The position numbers and the translations under genes are program-made. A stretch of DNA of 64,000 nt from Labyrinthula sp. Ha. Lineage: Eukaryota > Sar > Bigyra > Labyrinthulida > Labyrinthulaceae. Numbering within the stretch: position 1 is the stretch's first letter; every line of letters starts with the position of its first letter. The notes under the pieces were generated by a model. That model ran no database searches. It was not told the DNA's origin and saw only the letters and a list, made by a program, of their open reading frames with translations. Shown in pieces: positions 46,501 through 60,400 of this stretch. Location: NCBI GenBank assembly GCA_015227615.1, contig JAALGZ010000034.1, forward strand, positions 1-64,000. The letters are read 5' to 3'.

Positions 46501-49500
46501 GACGCTTTTGATTTTCAGCGGGCAATAAGCCCTAATTTAACCATTAATGCTAACTGCATTGTGTTTCATAACCTATTTTTTTATTTTAGAATCATTTAGA
46601 AGAATTTCTGTCAAAAAATTTAGGTAAAATCCCCTTAGACTGATATGTTCGCACAAATATCATTCTTTTGCCAAAAGAATCACTTTTATGCAGAAACCAT
46701 ACATTTACGAGCACTATAATTAGCCAAAACTATAAAAAGTTTCCAAATATGATATTTTGTGATGCATAAGCGATATTAAATGGCTTTTTGTGTAAATGAT
46801 CAGTAACGAACAAAATTTCTCATTTCCCAATACTGAAAATTGACGCTTTTAATTTTCAGCGGGCAATAAGCCCTAATTTAACCATTAAAATTAACTGAAT
46901 TGTGTTTCATAACATAATTTTCTATTTTAGGATCATTTAGAAGAATTTTTGTCAAAAAATTTAGGTAAAATCCCCTTAGACTGATATGTTCGCACAAATA
47001 TCATTCTTTTGCCAAAAGAATCAATTTTATGCAGAAATCATACATTTACGAGCACTATAACGAGCCAAAACTATAAAAAGTCTCCAAATATGATATTTTG
47101 TGATGCATAAGCGATATTAAATGGCTTTTTGTGTAAATGATCAGTAACGAACAAAATTTCTCATTTCCCAATACTGAAAATTGACGCTTTTAATTTTCAG
47201 CGGGCAATAAGCCCTAATTTAACCATTAAAATTAACTGAATTGTGTTTCATAACATAATTTTCTATTTTAGGATCATTTAGAAGAATTTTTGTCAAAAAA
47301 TTTAGGTAAAATCCCCTTAGACTGATATGTTCGCACAAATATCATTCTTTTGCCAAAAGAATCAATTTTATGCAGAAACCATACATTTACGAGCACTATA
47401 ACGAGCCAAAACTATAAAAAGTTTCCAAATATGATATTTTGTGATGCATAAGCGATATTAAATGGTTTTTTGTGTAAATGATCAGTAACGAACAAAATTT
47501 CTCATTTCCCTATACTGAAAATTGACGCTTTTGATTTTCAGCGGGCAATAAGCCCTAATTTAACCATTAAAATTAACTGCATTGTGTTTCATAACCTATT
47601 TTTTTATTTTAGAATCATTTAGAAGAATTTTTGTCAAAAAATTTAGGTAAAATCCCCTTAGACTGATATGTTCGCACAAATATCATTCTTTTGCCAAAAG
47701 AATCAATTTTATGCAGAAACCATACATTTACGAGCACTATAACGAGCCAAAACTATAAAAAGTTTCCAAATATGATATTTTGTGATGCATAAGCGATATT
47801 AAATAGTTTCTTGTGTAAATGATCAGTAACGAACAAAATTTCTCATTTCCCTATACTGAAAATTGACGCTTTTGATTTTCAGCGGGCAATAAGCCCTAAT
47901 TTAACCATTAAAATTAACTGCATTGTGTTTCATAACATAATTTTCTATTTTAGGATCATTTAGAAGAATTTTTGTCAAAAAATTTAGGTAAAATCCCCTT
48001 AGACTGATATGTTCGCACAAATATCATTCTTTTGCCAAAAGAATCAATTTTATGCAGAAACCATACATTTACGAGCACTATAACGAGCCAAAACTATAAA
48101 AAGTTTCCAAATATGATATTTTGTGATGCATAAGCGATATTAAATAGTTTCTTGTGTAAATGATCAGTAACGAACAAAATTTCTCATTTCCCTATACTGA
48201 AAATTGACGCTTTTAATTTTCAGCGGGCAATAAGCCCTAATTTAACCATTAAAATTAACTGAATTGTGTTTCATAACATAATTTTCTATTTTAGGATCAT
48301 TTAGAAGAATTTCTGTCAAAAAATTTAGGTAAAATCCCCTTAGACTGATATGTTCGCACAAATATCATTCTTTTGCCAAAAGAATCAATTTTATGCAGAA
48401 ACCATACATTTACGAGCACTATAACGAGCCAAAACTATAAAAAGTTTCCAAATATGATATTTTGTGATTCATAGGCGATATTAAATAGTTTCTTGTGTAA
48501 ATGATCAGTAACGAACAAAATTTCTCATTTCCCAATACTGAAAATTGACGCTTTTAATTTTCAGCGGGCAATAAGCCCTAATTTAACCATTAAAATTAAC
48601 TGAATTGTGTTTCATAACATAATTTTCTATTTTAGGATCATTTAGAAGAATTTCTGTCAAAAAATTTAGGTAATATCCCCTTAGACTGATATGTTCGCAC
48701 AAATATCATTCTTTTGCCAAAAGAATCAATTTTATGCAGAAACCATACATTTACGAGCACTATAACGAGCCAAAACTATAAAAAGTTTCCAAATATGATA
48801 TTTTGTGATGCATAAGCGATATTAAATAGTTTCTTGTGTAAATGATCAGTAACGAACAAAATTTCTCATTTCCCTATACTGAAAATTGACGCTTTTAATT
48901 TTCAGCGGGCAATAAGCCCTAATTTAACCATTAATGCTAACTGCATTGTGTTTCATAACATAATTTTCTATTTTAGGATCATTTAGAAGAATTTTTGTCA
49001 AAAAATTTAGGTAAAATCCCCTTAGACTGATATGTTCGCACAAATATCATTCTTTTGCCAAAAGAATCAATTTTATGCAGAAACCATACATTTACGAGCA
49101 CTATAACGAGCCAAAACTATAAAAAGTTTCCAAATATGATATTTTGTGATGCATAAGCGATATTAAATGGTTTTTTGTGTAAATGATCAGTAACGAACAA
49201 AATTTCTCATTTCCCTATACTGAAAAAGGACGCTTTTGATTTTGAGCGGGCAATAAGCCCTGATTTAACCATTAAAATTAACTGAATTGTGTTTCATAAC
49301 ATAATTTTCTATTTTAGGATCATTTAGAAGAATTTTTGTCAAAAAATTTAGGTAAAATCCCCTTAGACTGATATGTTCGCACAAATATCATTCTTTTGCC
49401 AAAAGAATCAATTTTATGCAGAAACCATACATTTACGAGCACTATAACGAGCCAAAACTATAAAAAGTCTCCAAATATGATATTTTGTGATGCATAAGCG

Positions 49501-50215
49501 ATATTAAATGGCTTTTTGTGTAAATGATCAGTAACGAACAAAATTTCTCATTTCCCTATACTGAAAAAGGACGCTTTTGATTTTGAGCGGGCAATAAGCC
49601 CTGATTTAACCATTAAAATTAACTGAATTGTGTTTCATAACATAATTTTCTATTTTAGGATCATTTAGAAGAATTTTTGTCAAAAAATTTAGGTAAAATC
49701 CCCTTAGACTGATATGTTCGCACAAATATCATTCTTTTGCCAAAAGAATCAATTTTATGCAGAAACCATACATTTACGAGCACTATAACGAGCCAAAACT
49801 ATTAAAAGTTTCCAAATATGATATTTTGTTATGCATAAGCGATATTAAATGGTTTTTTGTGTAAATGATCAGTAACGAACAAAATTTCTCATTTCCCAAT
49901 ATTGAAAATTGACGCTTTTAATTTTCAGCGGGCAATAAGCCCTAATTTAACCATTAAAATTAACTGAATTGTGTTTCATAACATAATTTTCTATCTTAGG
50001 ATCATTTAGAAGAATTTTCGTCAAAAAATTTAGGTAAATTCTCCTTAGACTGATAGGTTCGCACAAATATCATTCTTTTGCCAAAAGAATCACTTTTATG
50101 CAGAATCCATACATCTAGGAGCACCATAGCGAACAAAAACTATAAAAAGTTTCCAAATATGATATTTTGTGGTGACTAAGATATATTAAAGGTTTCTTTT
50201 TGCATAAAACTAAGA
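43526..50215. repeat. Satellite array, 341-bp monomer, about 19.6 copies
   Basis: A landmark GAAGAATTT recurs every 341 bp at 43530, 43871, 44212, 44553, 44894, 45235 and onward to 50009. Interior monomers differ at few sites, in shared variants (for example CGAGCC or TTAGCC; GGTTTTTTG, AGTTTCTTG or GGCTTTTTG). The last copy (from about 50009) is more diverged and fades near 50215. With the piece at 35547-35795 the array was continuous before the chromovirus entered. No coding capacity is seen. Each monomer holds three small inverted repeats (see findings). Confidence 0.97.
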
Positions 50216-50900
50216 GCTGGGATATTGTGAAAAATTTCTAGTTAATGATGGAAACTTAACTTGCTAAAGGTGTAAGAGAGTACTTGGCATCTAAGTTAAC
50301 AGGCTTCGCAGCTTCTGACTCCATTAATAGTTATTAGTTAAGTTGGGAGTAAGGTACTACATCTGCAAATCCGCCTATACGTTTATCTTAGGGTCCGATG
50401 CCCGTCCGCCGCTCACTAGGGAAGCTTCCCGTCTCGTGATCCTACTGTGACTAAACTAAACTGGTTTACGGGAACTCGGGACACTATTGGTATGATCGCC
50501 ATAGTCTCCCCGTTGTACTCATTTATCGCATTTAATCTCCCAAAATATTGATTTCCCGAAATTTGCGAATAATCCAAATTGAAATCAAGAAATCACACAA
50601 GAAATCATGAAAGAGATTTAGATATTGTCTGGCGTCTTATCCAGCGCTCCAGTTATCAAATTAATTATACCAAGTTCCTTTCTTGATCTTGTTGAGATGT
50701 CCTGCACCAATTTTTTACTTCTATTGTCGCTCATCATTCTGTTTTATAAGATAATTGTGGTAAATTTAGAGACCCAGTTGGGCTACCTCAAGTTATCCAT
50801 CCAAGAAGCAACTGAGGCCAGAAGCTATTTGAAATGCCCGTGGGAGTTGTATCAAGTAATGAACTAAGGTGTTGTTTGTGGTGGGGTTAGGCGGTTCTCC
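50216..50900. other. Spacer, probably including the LINE 3' untranslated end
   Basis: No gene. A less AT-rich block at about 50385-50520 stands out from its surroundings and lies on the 3' side of the minus-strand LINE, so it may be the LINE tail. The 80-aa ORF at 50625-50867 shows no known domain. Confidence 0.4.
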
Positions 50901-53900
50901 CCGGGTGTTGGCGGGTGAAGGGGTGGACAGGGCCCATGATGCTCTAGCTCTTCTCTTATATGTTCCGGAGACAGGTTCAGGTTTTCACCTGGAGTGGGAG
51001 TTTGTGGGAAGCGATATGCCTCGAATTTCCTTGAAGATTCCGCCAGTTCTATATCCGTTTCTGCATTTGGTAAAGTTTCTAGCCAAGTCTTTTGCTTTTC
51101 TTTTATTATTCTTAGGATGTTTATGTTTCCAGTTTTGAGGATGTTAGCTTTCTTTGTGTGTTCGACTTGTCGCGTTGAATTAGGTTTGAGGGGACACCTT
51201 TTATGCTTCTGGGTAATTTGTTCAAAGCTTTAGATATATTTTTGTTTTCCAGATCCCAGAACTCGTTGCCGTATTGAATTTTCGAGATTACAACAGCTTT
51301 CATAATGTTCTTTTTCCTTCTGGCGGACAATATGTTATTCCTCAGTATTGGCTGCAGTTTGTGGAGAGTTTCCTGTGCAGCGCGTATTCTAGCGAATGGG
51401 TTAACATGGGTTTCAGCTGTTGCTGTTATATCCACTCCAAGGTATCTAAAGGTTTTTACTCCTTTGATGGTTCCAAGGTTGGTTTCCAGGTTTTCTTCTA
51501 TTGGGATGTTGTTGTAGAGGAAGCTCTGTTCAGCTGCAGAAACTGCTATAGCGCCTTTTCTACTTCAAACTAAAGCGGTTCCTGCTCCTAGACAATTGTA
51601 CCCTATGTCCTACAAGGGCATCCTGTGACGAAAATTTTCTGGAACAGGAGGTACAGGTGTATTTATTGACCACTTGTTGGATTGCAGTGTTCGAAAGCTT
51701 ATATTTGAGCTTTCTTCCCCTGACCATTCCAATGAGTTGAGTTTTCTTTATTTTTATCTTTAGGCTAGATAATTGCAAAAGTTATTCTGCATATTGAACA
51801 AAGTGTTCCAAGAAATTTATATCTCTGCTCAAGATACAAATAACGTCATCAAATCCAAGAATGCTTGGAAAAGATAATTCTCATTATAGAAAGTTCAAGT
51901 TTATTTTCTTTATTATCCTACTAAGTAACGAGTCCAATGCACGTACAAACAACATGAGACTTAGTAAATCACCTTGTAGCTCACCTTTGTTTATTTCTAC
52001 TCTGTCGCTTATATGTTTTTGTATCTTCATTTGAACTGCAGCATATTTATATAGGTAAAGGATTATATTGATAAAGTTAGCAGGAACTTTTCTCTCTTTT
52101 AAACTAAGCTCGAGGAAAGGATGTTTGCAAGAGTCAAAAGCTTTTTTGAAATCTATAAAGAGACATAGTATCTTCGAGTTCTCCATTTGGCTGAGTTTAC
52201 AGCGGTTCAAGAGAAGTTGAATTTTTTGTCTAGTTCCCGTATTCTCTCGAAAACCAGACTGATAGTTTCCTACTGTTCTTTCCAGGGTATTCTTTAGTCT
52301 GTTGTCTATTATTTTAGTGATTAGTTTGTAAGAAGTGGTTAAGCAAGGATATCGGCCTATAGTTGCAAGAAAGCTAGAGATTCCATTTTTCATGGGAAAA
52401 TAATTTTTCCAGTTGAGAGGAAAGTAAGTTCACTATTGTTCAAGCCACTTGGATTCAGAAATAGTTTTTTACACAAGTAGCTGTAGGTACTTTAATACCA
52501 TTTTTTTATTCTTTAGAACTTTGTTTGTGGTCCCACAAGGCCCAGGCGTTTTAAAGGTTTTTTTCTTGTTTTCGTTATCTCTTTAAGTTTTTATAACGTC
52601 GGGGGAGATATATTGATATCTTCAGCTTTGGTTTCAGGAATCTTCAGTTCAGTGTCCATTATGTTTCCCTCTCTGTTCTATTGAGAAATTTCAAGGTATC
52701 CATGGAATACATTTACTCGTTTTTTATCACTTAGGTACTTTCCATCCTCCATGATAATGGTGCGTTGAGGTTTCCGCTTTTTCCCTACTATCCTTTCTGC
52801 TTGCTTGAAGGCTTCATGAATACCATTTTTTGTCAAAGCTGTATCTATTCTTCTTACTTGAAGGTCCAACCAGGCTTTTTAGTCGTTCAAGGTACCTTTT
52901 CTTATCTTTTTCTTTAGTATTTTAGATTAATTTTCAGTTAGAGATTTCCGCAGTCTTCTTCTTATTCCAAACAGAGTTTCTGTTCTATCTGAAGATGTTC
53001 TGTAGAGTCGTTCAAATGCTACCAGTGGGATGTAGTTTTCAATTGCTTTCTTTATTGTTGATTTGAATGTTTTGAAATTTAAGCTTGGTTTTTCCAGAGT
53101 TTTTGGATGGTGGGAGTTTGTCTATTTCTTCCCCGAAACCTTGTCGTGTTTCTTCGTTTAGCTTCTGTCAGTTTTCGTCAATTTTGAAGAACTCTTTGTA
53201 GTTTCGATGCATCCTTGGGTTTTGGTTGGAGTATTTCCTGAATTTTTGAGAAAATAGTGCTTCAACTGGTTGATGACCAAATTCTGTTCTATTGTGGATC
53301 TTCTCTCCTAATTTTCTTTCTTTCCGGATTTATCGGAGTAATGGGATACTGCTTTTGTACGCTATGATTAATTATATTTCTGAGCGCTTCTGATTATTGT
53401 TGTGTTTTGAACAGTATGTTATGCGACTGTTTGTATTCTTTGCATCGATAGCGAAGTATGAGTTGATAATGGCCAGATTGTACTGGTTCAGAAAGTCCCT
53501 AAGTATTTTCTAGTTCCTGTTCGTTCTTGTCGTTTATCCATATTTACCATGGCTTATCACTTCGTTGTGTCATATTTGAGCGTTCGAGTGGCCTAGGATT
53601 ATCATGAGGTCTTTTTTCCTTTTGAGTGAGATTGTTTTCTGGAGTCTTGATTGACACTCGCTGTATCCCTTTGCTCTGTTTACTGGATGGAGTACATAGA
53701 TATTAGTAATATAGTATCTTTTAGAGTTAAATCTAGTTTTAACACCTAAAATTCTATCTTCATGGAGTACTTTCTCTGCTTCTTTCTCCATGTACCTGTT
53801 GAAATATGTTGTTACAATATCGATGATCCTTTTTTCTGTGTCTTTGTTCTTAGAGATATCTGTTTTAAACCAGTTTAGTTTTGAGAATCTCACTCTTTCG

Positions 53901-54140
53901 AGGTATTCCGCTCATTTGCTACCAACTTCATGTATTGCAAAGATGTTTGTATCGGCAGCTGGGGCACATTCCTCGATAGATCTGAGCTTGTAGGAGGTGA
54001 GACGGTCAACGTTCATAGAAACAATTGAGATTTCTCTGGAATGTTGCGCGTCATTGACTGGTGACTTTCTTTCGACTGCCTGAGTGTTACAGGTACTCAT
54101 AGCGGTTTTTCTGTTTCTAAATTTTCCGTTTTCCAAAAAA
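50900..54140 (-). mobile_element. Broken APE-type LINE
   Basis: Non-LTR retrotransposon parts in order on the minus strand. The endonuclease N terminus is near 54.05-53.91 kb (ISIVSMNVDRLTSYKL, NIFAIHEVG). The rest of the endonuclease is at 53893-53570 (YYITNIYVLHPVNRAKGY, LGHSNAQI). A linker is at 52869-52678. Reverse transcriptase is at 52393-51840 (YKLITKIIDNRLK, CLFIDFKKAFDS, GELQGDLLS, then FDDV in place of the usual ADD box near 51860). A C2H2-like finger, YTCTSCSRKFSSQDALVGH, is near 51.65 kb. The C-terminal region has NPFARIRAAQETLHKL and VISKIQYGNEFWDL (51435-51121). At least six stops or frame changes separate the pieces, so it is inactive. No target duplication or poly(A) tail was identified. 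Confidence 0.85.
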
Positions 54141-57098
54141 ATCTATTAATAATAGTTTTACACAATACAAAGCGGAATAGTAATAGAGTATCATAAAGAG
54201 CAATAAATATTCCGGTTATTTAAGCGAGTAAAATGTTCTGGTTTAGAGATGTATATATTTTGGTAATATTCAGTACTCTGGCGTGAGCGATATGTATGGA
54301 AAATGCAAGGGACCCATAAAACAAACTTCCAAAACATGGATAAGAAAAATATACCAAGCTATAAAATACTTACAGAAGATGAATCTGGAACATGGCGAAC
54401 AAAGCTCGGAGGCTGATATGTCAGATCCATGAATCAACATGATTTGGTATCACAATAGTCCCATAGATCTAAACCTCTTGATCAGATATATGCCAAACTT
54501 GTGTAACAATGGAAGGGAAAGGTGGTTTCAACTTTTTGTAAAACTTGTAGGATGTTCCTCGATATCGTAGCGGAATGTAGCGCTAAATAATATGACTTTT
54601 TTAAAGAATATTTTGCAGAGATGCTTCTAAAAGCTACAAAAAGTCTTTTTCGAAGCATCTAACTGAGATGAGTACAAACTTTTCAGATATATAGAAATGC
54701 CCATAGCTATTAGTAACACGCTTAGGAAAACAGAGCTATATGTCGTCTATATGTAAACATCATCATTGATATGAATTTTAATCAGAAGACGGGTGCGGGT
54801 TATTTTCATAAGAAATGGCTCTTAAGTGCCAGGGTAGCTGTGGAAATATTCGCGTATAAAAAAAGGCATGTCATTTGAATTTTGTGAAGGAAGAAATAAT
54901 TTTGGGCTGTTTCCGTTTATGCCCATCAAAAAGGCCAATCCTATCAAATAATAATCTTTGCTTTCCAATATTTTAGAGAAATTAATGGAAAAAATATTGT
55001 GTAATCTTAGCATGTGAATGTAAAAAAACTTTTAAGCTCATCTAACATTAAAGATGAACATGAAATTTCGGAAACTTATGATATGATTCCATTACAACTA
55101 CGGATATGATATTATTTATGAACTTTAAAGCAGATTCACTAAACGTTGCGTCGCCTTCAGTTACGCTGAATAGATCCATATTAGACACGGAGAATCTGGA
55201 TTTTATACTGAAGCTATTATTCCTTAAGGTACTACTCATCATCAAGGAAGACACCGATAAAGATTCATAAAATGGCTGTATTGTGCTCTAAAGCTTGAAA
55301 CCTATGTGTTTTATAGTTCTTGATCATAAATCAGATCCACGCATTGGAAAGTAAAGACTATGAAAACAAAATAGAAACCCTGTTATTAAGCTTAAAATGA
55401 TATTTCATTTTTGCAGGACAAATGTTGTCAATAATTTTCAAAATTAAAATAGTAGTTTCTGGGGAATATCTTCTACCACTGTTTACCTGCGGGAAGATTT
55501 AATTCAAGTTACCATGGGAAAATATATAATAGCTTTCACATCGCTGAATGTAGCGAAATTCCATTTTACCAATTTTAAGATCTCCAAGGCGACGGGATGT
55601 ATCGACCGGAGTACCCCAGAAAGTATTGATAAGTCTGCACTCGCTTATCATATGAATCAATGTATTACCTACAGTGACGATATCTTTAATTATTCCAAGG
55701 AAGAAGAAGACAACTTTTTTTAGTTAATATAAAACTTAAAATGTACAAGAAGATAGATACCAAGATTAGAGTTCAGAACTTGTGGTTATGTTAATATGGG
55801 CTCATATTTTTTCGTATGTAATTAAACCAGAGAAAATAAAATTATAAAACAAATCGATAAATCTGTGATGGAAGCATCTATTCTATTACAATAAAACCTC
55901 TAAGACATCGTTAGGGATTGTAATTTTGCAACAAAATTTTGCTTCTGAAAAAGAAAAAAAAACATACTTTACCCTTAACCTAGCTGCTAAAAAGAATATA
56001 TGAATAAAATATTTTTGTGATTTGAGAAGAGAAGTATGATGATACAGTTCAGGAAGTGAAGTGAAAATCAAAGGTGTTATCCAATTAATATTACCAGATT
56101 TTAAGAGAAACTGGTATTTTAGCACGGTTTCTAGTGACCCAGAAACCAGTAAAATTTTTCTCCAGTTGAAATCAGCTAGTAAAAAGCTTCTCATTATTCA
56201 CCTTTCAAATGTTTTACAGGAAATAAAAGGGATATCACAGTGAGGGAATGGTAAGTCATTGTAATTCTAATAGGGCTTCAGCAGTTCTGCCATAGTTTAT
56301 TTGATTCTTATATACTTGGATACACCTCCAATTAGTAAGAAGAACTTTGATACAGAGTTAGAGAGCTAGCTCTAGTGTTAGACGAAGAGGATGACTTAAT
56401 TCAGGCGAGATTCTTACGAAATGAAAAGGATCTATGTATGTTACTCAGAAGATGCTTACAAAACACCACAAAGGTTAAGAGTAACTTTAATAGTTTGCAT
56501 TATACTTAGGTTCGAAGACGCTAAGGACTTTCTTTATACTTGAAAGTCTTTATTCAAGGCATTTTATTTGGCTGTGTCTTTCTTGATACTTTCTTTGCTC
56601 TTAATATTAGATCATCTGTCGTTAGCTAGTAATTGCTTAATTTATCAAAATATTGTACGACCCTTAATATTAATAGTCAATTTCGATACCCAATAACCGA
56701 TAAATCTACTATAAATTATTTCTCATTACTATTTAATATACTAATTTCATATGTTTCACATTGATATACAAAGAAAACATCTACATAGAAAAATACACAA
56801 GAAATATATCTTGCCCCTGTCAAATTACTTTCTAATAAATTCTATGTTAATCATATAAAGCTTCAATTGGACAAAGAAAAGGTCGTCAAAAAAATTGCTA
56901 CAAAAGTCACAGAATCTTTCATCGAGAAGTCATGAGCGGTCATAAAACCATAAATTTTAATGAAGCGATTCTGTGACTTGTTCAATTTTGAATTCAGGGA
57001 GAAACAATGTGCTACAACAACTCATTTATATAGAATAAACATATGTCACAGCAGAGGCCAAGCAGACTTTCTTAGCTCGAAATGCCTAAGAAATTAAA
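54141..57098. other. 3 kb with only weak, scattered ORFs
   Basis: Plus-strand ORFs at 55514-55723 (69 aa) and 56061-56243 (60 aa; KGVIQLILPDFKRNWYFSTV) look slightly gene-like and might be remnants of one decayed gene, but I recognise neither. A 9-bp inverted repeat, AGATGCTTC...GAAGCATCT, lies at 54619-54660. Nothing else can be supported. Confidence 0.35.
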
Positions 57099-57431
57099 GT
57101 GGATATTGCTTGCGAATTGCCATCAGTTCTATATTCACGTATACAAATCGCTAAATTGAAACATAGAGTAAAAATATATCAATTGGAGGAAAGTCAACGG
57201 ATGTTGAATCAAGTGAGAGCCAAAAAAATCTTGGCGGAATTGAAAGAAATACGATACGAAGCAGGCCCGGATGATTTAAATGCTGAGGAATACGGAAAGA
57301 GAGCAACCAAATGTTCCAACACAACAAACTGCAAAAAGTTATCTGTACCGACGAAGAGATTTAGAAGGGTTAGTAGTTCCACGGGCACCTTGGTTAGAAA
57401 TTGTCGACGATACGGCATTCGGTTGGAGTAC
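57099..57431 (+). pseudogene. Unrecognised coding remnant next to copia family B
   Basis: A charged, helical ORF (ELPSVLYSRIQIAKLKHRV, QLEESQRMLNQVRAKKILAE) is followed in a second frame, from 57280, by the more ordered-looking RRRDLEGLVVPRAPWLEIVDD. The change of frame near 57280-57300 suggests a frameshift or an unseen intron. The sequence runs straight into the LTR that starts at 57432. It may be a host gene broken by the insertion. Family unknown. Confidence 0.35.
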
Positions 57432-60400
57432 TGATGAAAATATTATTGGGTATTTGGTTTATTTTGGTACCAGCCAGACTTTAATTGTTAACAAGAGACA
57501 TAAACATAAAGTATTATTCAGCAGGTTAAGAGCCTAAAAGGACAGTTTCTGCTGAAGTAAAGAAACAGATTTCTAGGCAGCTATTCAAAAGAGTTTAAGG
57601 AAGCTTGAAATAAAGCTTTAAGTAAATTTGAGTCTGAGTTTATAAGAGAAAAGAGTTTAACTTATCAGGAGAAACTTTGTCTTCTAATAGCCTAGCTTGA
57701 AATAATACCAGATTTCTTTAAGACGGTACACACCTAAAGGTGCATTACTACACACCAAACCTTATTATCAAATGGAAACAAAAAGAATAAAAACGACAAA
57801 CTTACCTAAGTTAGAGAAAAGAAAACATCTTTTCACCACTGGAAGGAAGATATTCTATCATTTCTTGGAAAGAAATACTTAAAGTCTATGTTTTGAGAAA
57901 TGTAAGAAATCCAAATATATAAAAGGACCAACACATTCAACTGTATCAAAAATAAAAGATACCGAAGACGAACCACTCTCTCAAGAAGAAATTATAAAGA
58001 TAATAGAAAAAGAAACTTGTGAATCTAAAAAATCAGAAGCCAAAGTATATACACCAGACTCTATTGATACCCCAATGTTGTTACTGAAGTTGTCTCTAGA
58101 CTCAACAGTTATAAGTACAAGTGAAAACAAAGTATTCCAGTTTTTCCGAAGTAGAAAAAGTACATAGAAGATAAACTAATATATACCTCAAACTCTGAAG
58201 AAGTAAAGACTATCTTAAGGGCTACAGTAACCATGGACCTCATGTACTGCATAGTTGAAGATAAAAGCACATTTAAAAGTTTCAGAAATTTAGTTGAACA
58301 TTTTGAAAAATGCTCTAATAACCAACTAGTTAATTTTCAACGGAAAATGGAAGATACACAGTTCAACAATATGAAAAATTGCGTAAACGAATATAAAAGG
58401 TCATTTGCTCAATTTAAAATGTACGGAGGGTATTAGCCAAGAAGTTTGGCTGAAGAATTTATTAGAAAAATACCTGATCAAATGTACACGCCAATGAAGT
58501 TTATGTACTCAGCATATAACTTAAATAACATCATCAGATATTTTGCAAAAGTAAAAGTCAAAATGTAGCTCAGATTCTATAACTACGAAGAAGAAAATAA
58601 TATTATACTGGAAAATGATGCAAGAATAAATAAGTTCAAATCTAAAAAGCTTAAGAATATTAAATGCAAAAAATGTATAGGACATGGGCACTATAAAGCC
58701 AAGTGCCCAACAAATCAGGAAGTATGTTATGGATGAGGGTGAGCATATCATAAATACAATACCTGCAAATGCAAGCTACTGACAGTTAACAAAGTCGACA
58801 TAAATGAAGAAGACATAACGAATTAAGTACAACTGAAAATTACGAAGACGATGCTAACAACAGAATAAGTGAAGCTTCATTATATGCTATAAGAAAAAAA
58901 CAACTCCAACGATTTTTGAAGTCACTGCAAAACAAAACAATAACGATTCTTGTATATTTAGAAACGAGTGTTTATACATAATCATAGATGGAGGAGCCTC
59001 TCAGCACATGACACCTTATAAAATATGCTAAAAAATATCAAAGGACTAAAAAGGTGCAATTGAGCGGTATATTAACATGAAAATCGACGAACACAGTAAC
59101 TGGAATATTGAATGTCTTTCTTGATAAAAACATTGTCCTACAAATTCTAGATATGATTGTAGTTCTATCTCAGAAAAAGACAATTATCTCTGAATCTAAA
59201 TTATCTGAACAAGGTTTCGCTATTAATAAGTCTCAGAAAGGACCTGTTATTACTCAAAATGAAAGAGTTATTGCAAAACTTGAACAAAACCAAGGTCACT
59301 TTATCTCCCATGAAACACCAAAATACACCCCAAGACAGGCAGTTGAGATAATTGTGAGTGAAACCGCAGCCGTAGAAAATGAAACTGAATTCAAATATAA
59401 CCTAAACCATTACAGGTTCGCACACCTAAACAATGAAATAATAAAGAAAAATAACCTGCGAACTAGTAAACATAGTTTTTGTATTGGTTGGAACGCAGGA
59501 AAGTTGGTAAAAAAAAGAAAGGGTAATGCATTTTAACTGAAAATACAGCCCTTTTTGTACCCCAAAGGAAATTCAAAAAGCTACATTATGATACTGTAGA
59601 CCCATTTCCAGTAAGTTTACGTGGATTAAATGTACTGTTATAGCAGTAGGCTCGTTGACAAACTATATTATACTGATAACAACGAGAACCAAAGAAAACA
59701 TATAAAAAACTTGAGGACGTAATCCTAAAAATTGAAAAAAGATACAATATATACGTTAAGTGTCTTTTTTTTCAGACAACTGCAGCGAGTTCTTGAAGAT
59801 ACAGAATTTTGCAAAGTCCAAAGGAATAAGTCTAGAGATGTCCTCAAACTATATACCAAGTGAAAATAGAGAAGTTAAAAAGTATAACCACACACTGTTC
59901 CATAGCATGAAATCTTTGCTTCAACAGGCAAACTTAAGCACGAAATTTTGGACGTTTGCAGCGATATATTATACTCTTATCCTAAACTATACAATAAGAC
60001 TAAAGCCAAAATCAGCTTACGAACTCATAACCAGAAACAAGCCACAAATGAAGAAGATCTTTGTATTCGGATCGAGATGTTTTGTCAAGTCAATTAGAAA
60101 ATCCAAGTTCCAAGCAAATGAAAAAGCCATCTTCCTCGGCAATGACACAAGGTCAAAAATGTTGTTAGCTTATATTATACCCAGAAGTACAGTAACCAAA
60201 ATAAGAGACACAGCGTGGGATAAGGAAGGAACTTTGCTTAAAAACTCTCAATCGATACATAAAGTTTTTCAATGTTTAAATGAGAAAATAAGAACTGAAC
60301 CAATAAAATATATTATATCATCTGGAAGTGATACAGCAATAGAAACGACGGGTGAATTCGAAGAAAAAGATGCTAAAAAACCAGGAAAGCAAACTCAGTG

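Noticed and set aside
43526-50215. CRISPR-like array
   Set aside because: The 341-bp units are contiguous near-identical monomers without unique spacers; this is a eukaryotic satellite.
50869-51573. Several plus-strand ORFs of 70-100 aa
   Set aside because: They are antisense to the LINE C-terminal region, whose motifs read on the minus strand.
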